A stretch of DNA of 64,000 bases, taken from positions 1 through 64,000 of the forward strand of contig JAFWDH010000014.1 of assembly GCA_017513135.1 (NCBI GenBank), written 5' to 3'. The notes under the pieces are model-generated. The model saw only the letters and a list, made by a program, of their open reading frames with translations, did no database searches and was not told where the DNA came from. Source of the stretch: Oscillospiraceae bacterium (lineage in GTDB: Bacteria > Bacillota > Clostridia > Oscillospirales > Ruminococcaceae). Of the stretch, positions 27,046 to 37,180 are shown piece by piece. Position 1 is the first letter of the stretch; every line of letters starts with the position of its first letter. Both the position numbers and the translations under genes were made by a program.

Positions 27046-27068
27046 AACTGCATCACCGCCTTCCCTTG

Positions 27069-27077
27069 ATTATACCA
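27069..27077 (-). promoter_or_regulatory. Extended -10 promoter of the ruvC operon
   Basis: TGGTATAAT on the minus strand (27077-27069) is an extended -10 element 24 bp before the ruvC start. No good -35 is seen at 16-18 bp, which fits an extended -10 promoter. Confidence 0.6.
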
Positions 27078-27102
27078 TAAAGGGACATCTGCATGAGAAC
27101 TC

Positions 27103-27137
27103 AAAAAGCATCGTCCGGCACCTTGATGCCGGACGAT
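27103..27137 (-). terminator. valS terminator
   Basis: ATCGTCCGGCA (27110-27120) pairs with TGCCGGACGAT (27127-27137) around a 6-nt loop; the minus strand then reads GCTTTTTG. It lies 20 bp after the valS stop. Confidence 0.9.
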
Positions 27138-27157
27138 ATTATATCATGAATCTCTGC

Positions 27158-29776
27158 TCAGCCGAGTTTTGCTATGCTCTCAATGATATTTGCCTTCTTT
27201 GCGGTGAGTTTCTCAAGCTTGTCCCTCTCTCCGGCGACGACATTCTCCGGAGCTTTGCTGAGGAACTGGGGATTCGAGAGCCTTCCCTCGAGCCCTGCCA
27301 TATCCTTCTCTACCGCTTTGAGCTCCTTCTTAAGCCTTGCAAGTTCCTTCTCTCTGTCCACCAGTTCGGAAAGAGGTATCAGCGCTCTGGCGCTGTCCGT
27401 GACTGCCTGTACTGCGTCAGGTATGTCGAATCCAGTTCCGACACTGACAGTTGACGCTTTTGCAAGACGTTTTATGAACTCGGAACCGGCTTCAAACACA
27501 TCAGTCTCCTGCGTCTCGATCGATATATCCAGAAGCTTTGAAGGCTGAACGTTCTTCTCAGCGCGGATCGCCCTGACTGCCTTGATGATGTCCATGATCT
27601 TGCTGAAGCGTTCCGTATCCTCTGCAAAGCAGAGCGAGCTGTCGTACTCCGGCCATCTGGAGATCATAATGCTCTCGCTGGATGTCGGAAGTGCCTCGTA
27701 GATAGCCTCAGTGATGAACGGCATGAATGGGTGCAGCATCTGAAGTATCCTGGTGAAGGTATATACCAGCACCTGCTTGCAGGAGTTCTTCCTTTTCTCA
27801 TCGTCGGAATTCAGCCTGAGCTTTGCAAGTTCCACATACCAGTCGCAGAAAACATCCCATGCGAAATCATAGACCTTGGAAGCGGCGATACCCAGTTCAA
27901 AGTGCTCAAGGTTCGCGGTAACTTCCTGTATCACGTTCTCAAGCTGAGTGAGTATCCATTTATCCTCTATCTCAAGTTCACCCGGCAGCGTGTCAGGCTC
28001 CACTCCGTCGACATCGTTCATGAGGATGAATCTTCCTGCGTTCCACATCTTGTTGCAGAAGTTTCTCGCAGCGATCATCTTCTCGTCCGAGTAGCGCATG
28101 TCATTTCCGGGGCTCACGCTGCTTGCGAGCATGAACCTGAGGGCATCGGTGCCGTATTCATCGATGGCATCCAGCGGGTCAATTCCGTTGCCCAGGGATT
28201 TGGACATTTTCCTGCCCTGTGCGTCTCTGACCAGTCCGTGTATGAACACCGTTTTGAACGGTATCTCACCCATATGCTCGATACCGGAGAATATCATCCT
28301 GGCGACCCAGAAGAAGATGATGTCATAACCTGTGACGAGAGTATCCGTCGGATAGAAGTACTTCAGTTCTTCCGTCTTCTCCGGCCATCCCAGAGTGGAG
28401 AAAGGCCACAGAGCGGATGAGAACCAGGTATCGAGAGTATCTTCGTCCTGATGCACCTTTCCGCCGCACTTCGGGCAGCATTCCGGCTGCTCCTTGGCGA
28501 CGATGACCTCTCCGCAGTCGTCGCAGTAGTATGCAGGGATTCTGTGGCCCCACCAGAGCTGACGGCTGATGCACCAGTCCTTGATGTTGTACATCCAGTT
28601 GAAATAGGTCTTTGCGAAGCGTTCGGGAACGAATCTGACGGATCCGTCCTCCACTGCCTTGATGGCAGGCTCAGCCAGAGGCTGCATCTTGACGAACCAC
28701 TGCTTGCTGATGCGCGGCTCTACCGTAGTACCGCATCTGTAGCAGGTGCCTACATTGTGCTTGTAGGGCTCCACGCTCACGAGGAAGCCGCCCTCTTCGA
28801 GATCCTTTACTATCTGTTTGCGGCACTCGTAACGGTCCATTCCGCAGTACTTTCCGCCGTTTTCGTTTACGGTAGCGTCCTCATTGAGAACATTTATTAT
28901 CTCAAGATCATGCCTGAGACCGACTTCGTAGTCGTTGGGATCATGAGCGGGCGTGATCTTTACCACGCCGGTCCCGAAATCCATCTCCACATAGTCGTCC
29001 GCGACAACAGGTATCTCCCTGCCGACTATGGGCAGGACGACAGTCTTTCCGACCGCATCCTTATATCTTTCATCATTGGGATTTACCGCGACTGCTGTAT
29101 CGCCCAGCAGCGTCTCGGGTCTTGTCGTAGCCAGTTCCAGATAGCCGCTCCCGTCGCTGAACGGATATCTCAGATGCCAGAAAAAGCCGTCCTGCTCTTC
29201 AAACTCGACTTCTGCGTCTGAAATGGACGTGTGGCAGTGAGGACACCAGTTGATGATCCTCTCTCCCCTGTATATCAGTCCTTTCTCGTAGAGTTTGCAG
29301 AACACTTCAAGGACTGCCTTTGAGCAGCCTTCATCCATAGTGAATCTCTCACGCTCCCAGTCGCATGAGCTGCCCAGATACTTGAGCTGTTCATCTATGC
29401 GTCCGCCGTACTGTTCCTTCCATTTCCAGGCGCGCTCAAGGAAGCCGTCACGCCCGATATCGTCCTTGGTGATGCCTTCTTCTCTCATCGCTTCCACGAT
29501 CTTTGCTTCCGTCGCTATGGAAGCGTGATCGGTGCCGGGAAGCCACAGCGCACTGTATCCCTGCATCCTCTTGAGCCTTATGATCACATCCTGCAGGGAC
29601 ATATCCAGGGCATGTCCCATATGGAGCTGCCCGGTGATGTTGGGAGGGGGCATGACAATCGTATACGGAGTCTTCTTGGGATCGGGTTCAGCGTGGAAAT
29701 ATCCGGACCCCATCCAGTTGGAATAGATCCTGGATTCCACTTCCTTGGGATTGTACTGTTTAGCCAATTCTTTCAT
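27158..29776 (-). CDS. valS: Valyl-tRNA synthetase
   Basis: Class Ia synthetase that charges tRNA-Val and edits threonine mischarging. ATG 29776 is chosen: AAGGA lies 9 nt upstream and [14 protein letters not shown] is a normal ValS start. The longer frame is the translated T-box leader. HMGH ([10 protein letters not shown]) is the HIGH motif, [12 protein letters not shown] the KMSKS motif, and a C-terminal coiled-coil (~800-872) is present. CX2C pairs (CDDCG, CCPKCG) in the insertion may bind zinc. Length 872 aa. Expression is controlled by the upstream T-box. Confidence 0.97.
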   Translation of the reverse strand: MKELAKQYNPKEVESRIYSNWMGSGYFHAEPDPKKTPYTIVMPPPNITGQLHMGHALDMSLQDVIIRLKRMQGYSALWLPGTDHASIATEAKIVEAMREEGITKDDIGRDGFLERAWKWKEQYGGRIDEQLKYLGSSCDWERERFTMDEGCSKAVLEVFCKLYEKGLIYRGERIINWCPHCHTSISDAEVEFEEQDGFFWHLRYPFSDGSGYLELATTRPETLLGDTAVAVNPNDERYKDAVGKTVVLPIVGREIPVVADDYVEMDFGTGVVKITPAHDPNDYEVGLRHDLEIINVLNEDATVNENGGKYCGMDRYECRKQIVKDLEEGGFLVSVEPYKHNVGTCYRCGTTVEPRISKQWFVKMQPLAEPAIKAVEDGSVRFVPERFAKTYFNWMYNIKDWCISRQLWWGHRIPAYYCDDCGEVIVAKEQPECCPKCGGKVHQDEDTLDTWFSSALWPFSTLGWPEKTEELKYFYPTDTLVTGYDIIFFWVARMIFSGIEHMGEIPFKTVFIHGLVRDAQGRKMSKSLGNGIDPLDAIDEYGTDALRFMLASSVSPGNDMRYSDEKMIAARNFCNKMWNAGRFILMNDVDGVEPDTLPGELEIEDKWILTQLENVIQEVTANLEHFELGIAASKVYDFAWDVFCDWYVELAKLRLNSDDEKRKNSCKQVLVYTFTRILQMLHPFMPFITEAIYEALPTSSESIMISRWPEYDSSLCFAEDTERFSKIMDIIKAVRAIRAEKNVQPSKLLDISIETQETDVFEAGSEFIKRLAKASTVSVGTGFDIPDAVQAVTDSARALIPLSELVDREKELARLKKELKAVEKDMAGLEGRLSNPQFLSKAPENVVAGERDKLEKLTAKKANIIESIAKLG

Positions 29777-29792
29777 TTTTCTTTTTTCCTTA

Positions 29793-30020
29793 CAAAAAAT
29801 CCCGAAGCAAAGCTTCGGGACGATAATAAAACCGCGGTACCACCCGAGTTGCCGCATGGCGGCCTCTCTTGCTCCTTAACGCGGAGATACGTGCCCGGCT
29901 GACGAACTCACCGGACAGGCTCCGAAGCGACAATGACACAACGCGGAACGCTGCACTCACACCTTGCTGCAGCTCTCTGGGATCCTGTTTATGCCAACCT
30001 CTTCTTCAACGCCGTTAACA
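29793..30020 (-). promoter_or_regulatory. T-box riboswitch leader of valS
   Basis: Minus-strand leader between the promoter and valS. The complement of plus-strand CCGCGGTACCACCCGAGTT (29832-29850) is the 14-nt T-box core AACTCGGGTGGTACCGCGG, which pairs with the free acceptor end of uncharged tRNA. Upstream, the AGAGAGCTGC and GGTGTGAGTGCAGC segments match stem I apical elements. A GUC codon at 29937-29935 followed by A is the likely valine specifier (a second GUC lies at 29931-29929). The leader ends in a terminator hairpin, TCCCGAAGC (29800-29808) / GCTTCGGGA (29812-29820), with six T. Uncharged tRNA-Val should favour read-through. Confidence 0.95.
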
Positions 30021-30026
30021 CGTAAA

Positions 30027-30055
30027 ATTCTATAACCCGTCCGGAGCAATGTCAA
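30027..30055 (-). promoter_or_regulatory. valS promoter
   Basis: TTGACA (30055-30050), 17 bp, TAGAAT (30032-30027). The -35 overlaps the stop codon of the HlyD-like gene, so valS has its own start separate from the upstream operon. Confidence 0.85.
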
Positions 30056-31278
30056 CTCCTCGCCAGGTCCCTGTCTATGTAGAGATTCTTTCCCTGTACG
30101 ATGATCTCATCGTACAGCGACAGCACTGAACCGCTTCCTTCCGTTGCCGATGAGATGATGTAATCCTCTGTCTCGTAGATTATATCGACCTTCCTGAACT
30201 TGACCAGGCTTCCGAACTTGATGTAGACACCGAGGACTCCGTCGATCAGGCGAAGCGCGCTCTTGTCGACCCTGATCCCCCGGTAGTTCGTGAATTTGAT
30301 CTTTATGTCCTCGTTTCTCAGCACCGACGCCGCGGGGTTCATCCTGTCAAATGAGAGCACTACGACGCTGTAGCTGCCGTCAGCGGCAGGAAGTATCTTT
30401 TCGACCCTGGCAGGCAGATCCTCCGCCGAACTGAAACTGAAGTCAGCAGAATACTTCCTGCCGGCACGGAGCCTGGAGGCATCCTCCTGACTCATGGTGC
30501 ACACATAGTACCACACATAATCCGAAAGGATCTTATACCTGTCCGGGTCATATCTGTAGATGCTGTGTGACTTCTCGATAAGTTTCTTTATCTGCTCAGG
30601 CTGAAGCGTATCGATCATCTCAGGGGTGAGTATCGATTCACATCCGTCCGTAAACGAAACAAAGAAACCTGATTCATCCGCAGTAACATATCCTGTAGGA
30701 CCGAGATCGGAACCTCCTGCAGACGAGATCTGATTCCTGACCTCCTCAGCTCTGGAGGAAGTATCTACCGAGCCTCCGGCGGATATCTCGTAGCTTGATA
30801 GAGAAGATATTAGGCTACGTCTTACGTCACCGATCCCTGAATAGTCATTCCTGCCTGTCTCGGCCGAATAGCTGCTGAGCAATCCGTATACGGATTTCCG
30901 GATGGATTCAAGATTGGTGTTTCCCCTGTTTCCCTTCGAGAGATCCTCAAGTATGCCGAGCTCCTTCTCCAGCTGCTGACGGTAGAGGCTCCTGACAGCA
31001 GCAGAAGGATCTCTGTAATACTCCGCCACGCTCTCGCCCTTCGCGACTTTATCGCCGTCGGATACCAGATAATAGTTCACTCCGCTGCTGGTGTCCGCGA
31101 CAGCTTCGTTCCTGACGACAGTGCCGGAAGCTGTTATCTCATCGGTCAGCTCGTAGAGCACAGCGACTTCAGTGCGGTATGAAGGATATGAGACCAGATA
31201 TACCTGCATGGAGATATACAGGACAAGCAGGGCAGCCAAAAGCACTGCCATCAGCTTCAGACCTGAAAACGATCTCAT
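30052..31278 (-). CDS. HlyD-like membrane-anchored periplasmic-adaptor-type protein
   Basis: A 408-aa protein with one N-terminal membrane segment (~8-30) and a large outside part. TASGTVVRNEAVADTSSGVNYYLVSDGDKVAKGESVAEYY is a lipoyl/HlyD-type half motif (split here only for description; residues ~49-90). A helical stretch (~95-160) and a beta-rich C-terminal domain with DIKIKFTNYRGIRVDKSALR follow, as in HlyD adaptors of Clostridia. No ABC transporter or outer partner is adjacent; it overlaps miaA by 4 nt at the end of the repair operon. Its role is unknown; such single adaptors occur in Clostridia near cell-division and tRNA genes. Confidence 0.72.
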   Translation of the reverse strand: MRSFSGLKLMAVLLAALLVLYISMQVYLVSYPSYRTEVAVLYELTDEITASGTVVRNEAVADTSSGVNYYLVSDGDKVAKGESVAEYYRDPSAAVRSLYRQQLEKELGILEDLSKGNRGNTNLESIRKSVYGLLSSYSAETGRNDYSGIGDVRRSLISSLSSYEISAGGSVDTSSRAEEVRNQISSAGGSDLGPTGYVTADESGFFVSFTDGCESILTPEMIDTLQPEQIKKLIEKSHSIYRYDPDRYKILSDYVWYYVCTMSQEDASRLRAGRKYSADFSFSSAEDLPARVEKILPAADGSYSVVVLSFDRMNPAASVLRNEDIKIKFTNYRGIRVDKSALRLIDGVLGVYIKFGSLVKFRKVDIIYETEDYIISSATEGSGSVLSLYDEIIVQGKNLYIDRDLARS

Positions 31279-32216
31279 CGGATTATCTCTCCCTTCTGCC
31301 GAAGTATATGATGTGCCATCTCATCAGGGTCCTGCAGATCCGAGAACAGAGTCATGAACCCGCTCTCCCTTCTGAACCAGGTGAGCTGTCTCTTTGCGTA
31401 GTGCCTGGATGCCTTCTTAAGGTCATCGACACAGTCCTCGATCGAGCGCGTCCCTTTAAAATACGGGAAGAACTCCTTGTATCCTATCGCAGCGCAGGCA
31501 GTGAGGAAAGCGTCCCTGTTCTCATAAACATAGCGCGCTTCCTGTTCAAGGCCTGCCTCCATCATGGAGTCACACCTCGCTTCGATCCTGCGGTACAGAT
31601 TGTCCCGCGATGAACAGTTTACAAGTATCCTGACGGCATCAGGATAACCGTTTCCTCTTGATCCTTCTATAAGTTCGGACGGTCTGGCGCCGCGCCTGAC
31701 TATCTCAGCGGCCCTTATGATCCTTTTGGTATCGTTCGCTTTCAGCTTTGACGCGTACTCCGGATCCGCGGCTGCTATCTCATCCAGAAGCGAGCCGCTT
31801 CCGTTCTTCAGTATCTCGTCCTTCAGCTGCTCTCTGAGCTCCTCATCAGCAGGATGGTCGTCGGAAAAGTAGATCCCGTTGAGCAGGGATGACATATACA
31901 GACCGGTCCCTCCGCAAACTATCGCGGCAACGCCTCTTCCGTTTATGTCGGCTATCGCCTTTCTGGCGTCAGCAACATAATCAGCAACGCTGTATCGTTC
32001 GCTCGGTTCCTTTATGTCGATCAGCCAGTGCCGCACGCTCCTCATTTCCTCGGCGGTCGGCTTCGCGGTGCCGATATCGAGAGAACGGTAGATCTGCATG
32101 GAATCGCATGAAACTATCTCGCCTCCCGTAAGCTCCGCGAGCCTGAGAGCGAGAGCGCTCTTACCGGACCCTGTAGGTCCTCCTATAGCTATTATCTTTT
32201 CAGACGATCCTTCCAA
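31275..32216 (-). CDS. miaA: tRNA dimethylallyltransferase
   Basis: Adds a dimethylallyl group to N6 of A37 in tRNAs reading UNN codons. Walker A GPTGSGKSALA (~13-23), DSMQIYR (substrate binding) and the central GGTGLY motif are present. At 313 aa it is normal. The start is TTG 32216, 17 nt inside mutL; no nearer ATG keeps the P-loop. MiaB, which methylthiolates the MiaA product, is encoded in the same operon, so both steps of ms2i6A synthesis are together. Confidence 0.95.
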   Translation of the reverse strand: MEGSSEKIIAIGGPTGSGKSALALRLAELTGGEIVSCDSMQIYRSLDIGTAKPTAEEMRSVRHWLIDIKEPSERYSVADYVADARKAIADINGRGVAAIVCGGTGLYMSSLLNGIYFSDDHPADEELREQLKDEILKNGSGSLLDEIAAADPEYASKLKANDTKRIIRAAEIVRRGARPSELIEGSRGNGYPDAVRILVNCSSRDNLYRRIEARCDSMMEAGLEQEARYVYENRDAFLTACAAIGYKEFFPYFKGTRSIEDCVDDLKKASRHYAKRQLTWFRRESGFMTLFSDLQDPDEMAHHILRQKGEIIR

Positions 32217-34122
32217 ATCTCTTCTCTATCTCGCTTTTCGTCATAGTGAAGTACACCGGCCTTCCGTGCGGACAGAACTTGGGAATGCTCCCGCACAGTA
32301 TCTTTTCCGCCAGCGCGACCATCTCCTGATGCGGAGCCACATGTCCTGCCTTGATGGCTGCCCTGCACGCGGAAGAGTGCATGAGCCACTCTCTTGCCTC
32401 GAATGTCACGCTCTCACGGTTCTCAAGAAGGCTGTTTGCTATCTCCAGCACCGCGTCAGCAACGCCGTTAGTTCCTAGATAAGTGGGTATCTCCCTGACG
32501 GCGACCTCTCTCTCCCCCAGTTCCGACACCGAGAAGCCCAGTTTCTCCATGATCTCGGAATTGTCCAGAACTGCCTGCTTCTCGTCCGGAGTCATCGATA
32601 TTACGACAGGCTCCAGCAGGATCTGACTGTCAACAGACGAGTGTTCGTCCCGAATGAGCTCGTAAAGAATGCGCTCATGAGCGGCATGCATATCTATAAG
32701 GACGAGCATATCCTCGGTCTGCGCCACGATATATGTACGGAAGATCTCCCCGATCACTTTCAGGGCGGTATCTCCCGTAAGCGATGCGGAAGCTCCTGAC
32801 GGTTCTTCCGAAGCGTCTGCTGCAACCGGCTCATTCGGTAAAGGAGCGGGTTCTCCCGGTTCCGGGAAAATGTCCAGTTCACTTCCGGATCCGCCGAAAG
32901 CCTGATCGTGCTTTGTCTGTTCTGCGGAATCTATCCTTATGAGCTCCTCAAAGAGATCTCTCGCGGGATCCCTCACCGGTTTGCCGGCAGACGGCCTGTC
33001 AGGAACCATGCCCTCCTGATACGTTCCTGCCGCGGCAGGAACACGTTTTTCCTCCGCAACCGGGATGCTGCCGGTGTTTTCCGTCTCAGAGATGCCGTTC
33101 CCGGCAGCGACGGACGTTACGGGAGAAGACGTTCCAAGCGCCTGTACGGCCTCTCTCACGGCGCGGTATACCGCTCTTGTAACGGCGCGCTCGTTGGTGA
33201 ATCTGACCTCCGTCTTGGCGGGATGAACATTGACATCAACGGCATCGAGCGGGACCGTTACCGAGATCACGAATGAAGGGAACCTTCCCTGCATCATGAA
33301 TCCCCTGTATGCCTCCTCCGCGGCAGACTGTATGGCCCTGTTTCGTATATATCTCCCGTTCACGGAGATATGCTGGAGGTTTCTGCTCGCTCTGGAATCC
33401 TTGGGAGACGCCGCGTATCCGCTCACGTTCACCCCGTCCTCAGTCACTATTGATATCTCCCTCATCCCGGAAGCTATCTCCCTGGGGTAGAGATCGAAGA
33501 TCGCAGAATAGAGTCCCTGTCCGGTAGTGCGGAGGACGAGCTTGCCCTCCCTCACAAGCCGGAACGATACGTCAGGTTCGGTCAGCGCTATGTGCCAGAT
33601 AAGCTGTTCGCAGGCATTTCCCTCCGCTACATCCTTACGGAGGAACTTCATCCTGGCCGGTGTGTTGTAGAAAATGTCAGAGACGGTTATGTTAGTGCCA
33701 GTAGGAGTTCCGCATTCCTCGAACGAGACCTCTTTGCCTCCCTCAATGACATATCTGTATCCTGCGACATTGTCAGGAGTCTTCGTAGTGAGCTTCACTC
33801 TGGACACAGCCGATATGGCTGCCAGAGCTTCGCCCCTGAATCCCAGGGACCCTATCGCGTTCAGGTCGTCTGCAGTGCTAATCTTGCTGGTCGCATGTCT
33901 GAGAAACGCAGTTCTGATATCGTCTTCCTCGATACCTTTGCCGTTATCCGTCACGGAGATCATGGAAAGCCCGTGGTTGCGCAGTTCGATATCTATCCTG
34001 TCAGCCCCTGCATCAAGAGAGTTCTCTACCAGCTCCTTGACAACGGACGCGGGACGTTCGACGACCTCTCCTGCCGAAATCAGTTCTCTGACTCTGTCGT
34101 CAAGAACATGTACGTAGCCCAT
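32200..34122 (-). CDS. mutL: DNA mismatch repair protein MutL
   Basis: GHKL ATPase that couples MutS recognition to strand incision. The N-terminal motifs are ELVENSLDAGA (motif I), DNGKGI and GFRGEAL. A Pro/Glu-rich linker (~340-450) leads to the C-terminal dimerisation and endonuclease domain. That has DMHAAHERILYE (endonuclease motif DQHAxxERxxYE, with Met for Gln), SACRAAIKAG and CPHGRP. The protein is therefore likely a nicking MutL, as expected for a bacterium without MutH. It begins 2 nt after mutS. Length 640 aa. Confidence 0.96.
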   Translation of the reverse strand: MGYVHVLDDRVRELISAGEVVERPASVVKELVENSLDAGADRIDIELRNHGLSMISVTDNGKGIEEDDIRTAFLRHATSKISTADDLNAIGSLGFRGEALAAISAVSRVKLTTKTPDNVAGYRYVIEGGKEVSFEECGTPTGTNITVSDIFYNTPARMKFLRKDVAEGNACEQLIWHIALTEPDVSFRLVREGKLVLRTTGQGLYSAIFDLYPREIASGMREISIVTEDGVNVSGYAASPKDSRASRNLQHISVNGRYIRNRAIQSAAEEAYRGFMMQGRFPSFVISVTVPLDAVDVNVHPAKTEVRFTNERAVTRAVYRAVREAVQALGTSSPVTSVAAGNGISETENTGSIPVAEEKRVPAAAGTYQEGMVPDRPSAGKPVRDPARDLFEELIRIDSAEQTKHDQAFGGSGSELDIFPEPGEPAPLPNEPVAADASEEPSGASASLTGDTALKVIGEIFRTYIVAQTEDMLVLIDMHAAHERILYELIRDEHSSVDSQILLEPVVISMTPDEKQAVLDNSEIMEKLGFSVSELGEREVAVREIPTYLGTNGVADAVLEIANSLLENRESVTFEAREWLMHSSACRAAIKAGHVAPHQEMVALAEKILCGSIPKFCPHGRPVYFTMTKSEIEKRFGRIV

Positions 34123-34124
34123 TC

Positions 34125-36725
34125 CTACTCCTTTTTCTTCTTAGCGGCTTTTATAAGTCTGTCCAGGACTCCCATGGCTTCCAGAGGCGTGATCGCCTCT
34201 ATGTGCATCCTTGAGAGTTCTTCTTCTATCTCACTGAAACTATCTGCGCTCGTGGTTATCACTCTGCGCTCGATCCTGTCGGGATTCTTTTCCTCCAGCG
34301 ATGCCAGGATCTCCTTGGCTCTCACCGTGACAGCGGAAGGAACTCCCGCAAGCGTCGCCACCTCGATACCGTAGCTGTCATCCGCGGGTCCGTCTACGAT
34401 CCTTCTGAGGAAAGTGATAGTGTCGCCGCGCTTCTTCGCAGCGATATTGTAATTCCTTATGTTAGCGAAATCGGCATCCATGTCAGTCAGTTCATGATAG
34501 TGGGTCGCAAACATTGTCTTGCACCCTATGCCGTTCTCGGCGCATATGTATTCGATCACGCTTCTGGCGATGCTCATGCCGTCATAAGTCGATGTCCCTC
34601 TGCCGATCTCGTCAAGTATCACGAGGCTTTTAGGGGTGGCATTCTCCAAGATCTCCGCGACCTCCTTCATCTCCACCATGAAAGTGGAATCTCCGGAAAA
34701 CAGGTCATCGCTGGCGCCCACACGAGTGAATATCGCGTCAACTACGCCTATCCTCGCAGAAGCCGCAGGCACGAATGATCCGATCTGGGCAAGTATCGCG
34801 ATCAGTGCCACCTGCCTCATGTATGTCGACTTGCCGGCCATATTCGGTCCTGTTATGAGATTGACGAGGTTCTTCCTGCAGTCAAGCAGCGTGTCGTTGG
34901 GAACGAACATCTCATCCTTCAGCACCAGTTCGACCACCGGATGCCTGCCTGACGTGATCCTGATGACATCGCTGTCATCCACCTCAGGCCTGCAGTATCC
35001 GTTGTCTCTTGCCAGTTCTCCCAGTGCGCACAGCACATCTGTATATGCCACTGCATATGATGTATCCTGCACCCTCTGGAGATTATCCGTCAGTTTCTGG
35101 CAGAGTCTGTCGTAATGATCCCTTTCAAGCAGATCCAGACGCTCGCCGGCAGACAGGATCCTGTTCTCCAGGTCCTTGAGTTCCTCAGTGATATACCTCT
35201 CTCCGGTCGTCAGCGTCTGTTTCCTGACGAAATAATCAGGCACCGCATCTATATTGGACTTGGATACCTCGAAATAATAACCGAATACCCTGTTGTATCC
35301 TACTCTGAGGTTCTTTATCCCGGTCTTTTCCTTTGTAGACTGCTCCAGTTTCGCTAAATATGATTTCGAATCATGCAGCAGTTCCCTGAGCTCATCTATC
35401 TCAGGATCTCTTCCGGCGCGTATGTATCCGCCGTCCTTGAGCAGCGCCGGCGGATCGTCGGCGATGGTGGAATTGATCTCCTCCTTGAGATCATCGAGCG
35501 TATCCACGGAAGCTCCGAGTTTTTTCAGCAGCTTTGTCCTGAACGATACGGACAGAGCTTTGATCTCGCCGAGCCTCACTGAAGTGGCGGCAAATGCGAT
35601 CAGGTCACGGGGAGTGCACTTTCCGTACATGATGCGTGTCATGAGCCTCTCCAGGTCGAACACGCCTTTCAGGCTGTCTGACAGCTGGGCGCTCAGTATC
35701 GAATTGTTCGCGAACTCCTCGACAGCATCGAGTCTAAGGTTTATCTGTTCAGGTTTCAGAAGCGGTTTCTCCAGGAACGTCCTGAGAAGCCTCTTCCCCA
35801 TGGATGTCGAAGTGCGGTCTATCGCCCAGAGAAGGCTGCCGCGCCTTTCGCCTGCTCTCATGGTCTCGGTGATCTCCAGGTTCCTGCGGCAGCTCTCCGG
35901 CAGCAGCATGTAGTCTCTGGAACTGAAGAAATCGGCCGAGCAGAGCCTCTTGAGCCCGGAGAACTGTGTCTCACCTATGTATCTGATAAGCGCACCTGAG
36001 GCGGAAACTGCCTGTCTGTGCCTTGCCGTGCCGAGCGCGGATACGGTGTCTTCATCGAACTGTTCCGCGATCATTTCCCTTCCGGATGAATAATCGAAAT
36101 AGGAAGGTGACAGTCTCTGAAACGCTGTCCCGTTCTTTTCAAAGAAGGAGGCGGCAGCACTGTCGGAAGCGAGGTCCGCATTGCTCAGCACTTCTCTCGG
36201 GAGATACCTTGACAGTTCGAGAAGGATATCCCGCAGGCCGCCCTCTCCTTCCGTCATGTGCAGTTCACCGGTGGAGATATCTGCAAAAGCGGCACCGTAG
36301 CGCGCACCGTCGGTGAAGACGGATGCCGCATAGTTGTTTTTTGATTCCTCAAGGACCTCAGTATCAGTGAGCGTCCCGGGCGTGACGATCCTTACGATAT
36401 CCCTCTTGACCAGTCCCTTGGCCTTTGCCGGGTCCTCCATCTGCTCACAGATGACGACCCTGTATCCCTTCTCCACGAGACGGGAAACATAACCGTCCAC
36501 CGCATGATACGGCACACCGCACATCGGAGCCCTTTCGGGCAGACCGCAGTCTCTTCCGGTAAGGACCAGTTCCAGCTCCCTTGACGCAGTGACGGCATCA
36601 TCGAAGAACAGCTCGTAGAAATCTCCGAGTCTGTACATCAGCAGCTTGTCGGGATGCTGTTTCTTGACTTCTATGTACTGCCTCATCATCGGAGACAGCT
36701 GCGCGGTCACTTCAGGAAATGCCAT
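34125..36725 (-). CDS. mutS: DNA mismatch repair protein MutS
   Basis: Mismatch sensor. The N-terminal mismatch-binding domain has the GDFYELFFDDA motif with the Phe-X-Glu wedge (FYE). Connector, lever and clamp domains follow, then the ATPase domain with Walker A GPNMAGKSTYMRQ, Walker B LVILDEIGRGTSTYDG, and a C-terminal helix-turn-helix. Length 866 aa, standard for MutS1. It is followed immediately by mutL. Confidence 0.97.
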   Translation of the reverse strand: MAFPEVTAQLSPMMRQYIEVKKQHPDKLLMYRLGDFYELFFDDAVTASRELELVLTGRDCGLPERAPMCGVPYHAVDGYVSRLVEKGYRVVICEQMEDPAKAKGLVKRDIVRIVTPGTLTDTEVLEESKNNYAASVFTDGARYGAAFADISTGELHMTEGEGGLRDILLELSRYLPREVLSNADLASDSAAASFFEKNGTAFQRLSPSYFDYSSGREMIAEQFDEDTVSALGTARHRQAVSASGALIRYIGETQFSGLKRLCSADFFSSRDYMLLPESCRRNLEITETMRAGERRGSLLWAIDRTSTSMGKRLLRTFLEKPLLKPEQINLRLDAVEEFANNSILSAQLSDSLKGVFDLERLMTRIMYGKCTPRDLIAFAATSVRLGEIKALSVSFRTKLLKKLGASVDTLDDLKEEINSTIADDPPALLKDGGYIRAGRDPEIDELRELLHDSKSYLAKLEQSTKEKTGIKNLRVGYNRVFGYYFEVSKSNIDAVPDYFVRKQTLTTGERYITEELKDLENRILSAGERLDLLERDHYDRLCQKLTDNLQRVQDTSYAVAYTDVLCALGELARDNGYCRPEVDDSDVIRITSGRHPVVELVLKDEMFVPNDTLLDCRKNLVNLITGPNMAGKSTYMRQVALIAILAQIGSFVPAASARIGVVDAIFTRVGASDDLFSGDSTFMVEMKEVAEILENATPKSLVILDEIGRGTSTYDGMSIARSVIEYICAENGIGCKTMFATHYHELTDMDADFANIRNYNIAAKKRGDTITFLRRIVDGPADDSYGIEVATLAGVPSAVTVRAKEILASLEEKNPDRIERRVITTSADSFSEIEEELSRMHIEAITPLEAMGVLDRLIKAAKKKKE

Positions 36726-36758
36726 TTGAGATCTTCCGTTCTGTTTCTTATTTCAGTA

Positions 36759-37178
36759 TCAGCCGCAGTTGCCGCAGGCGCTGCAGTCTCCGCTGCATCC
36801 GCCGGTCGATTCTTCCACGGTAAAGGGATCCTTACCGTTTATGGATGCTGCAAGTATCTGATAGATGTAGTTGAGCTCCCTCTCCATGAAATCCTTGGCT
36901 ACCACATAGCTTCTCATGTTCTCGTTGGACATGATGCTGTTGTACGCCTCGTTGAGCATGTTTGTAAAACTCTCCACCTTTACGGTGTCTCTTTCCGTCT
37001 CCTTCATCTCTCTTTCGAGGTTCATCTGCGCGATGTTGAAGGATGAGATCAGAGACTGAAGCTCATCGTCCGCGTCGTTCTTCTCACAGGCGAGATGATA
37101 GTCCAGATACTCCGGTGTCTTCTGTATCTCCGCGCCGAGTTCTCTGGCAAGCTCGATTATTCTGCTGTTCTCAAACAT
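36759..37178 (-). CDS. YlbF/YmcA family protein with a Cys-rich tail
   Basis: A 139-aa helical protein starting at ATG 37178, 2 nt after the miaB stop. The helical core (EYLDYHLACEKNDADDELQSLI-type pattern, residues ~17-110) matches the YlbF/YmcA (RicF/RicA) family, which in Bacillus forms a complex with YaaT affecting RNase Y and development. The last 12 residues hold C128, C132, C135 and C138 (CxxxCxxCxxC), suggesting bound metal or an Fe-S cluster. In Bacillus ymcA also sits next to miaB. Which Ric member this is cannot be decided from the sequence alone. Confidence 0.82.
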   Translation of the reverse strand: MFENSRIIELARELGAEIQKTPEYLDYHLACEKNDADDELQSLISSFNIAQMNLEREMKETERDTVKVESFTNMLNEAYNSIMSNENMRSYVVAKDFMERELNYIYQILAASINGKDPFTVEESTGGCSGDCSACGNCG

Positions 37179-37180
37179 TG

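Noticed and set aside
29777-29857. N-terminal extension of ValS
   Set aside because: These codons cover the T-box terminator hairpin, so they are untranslated leader.
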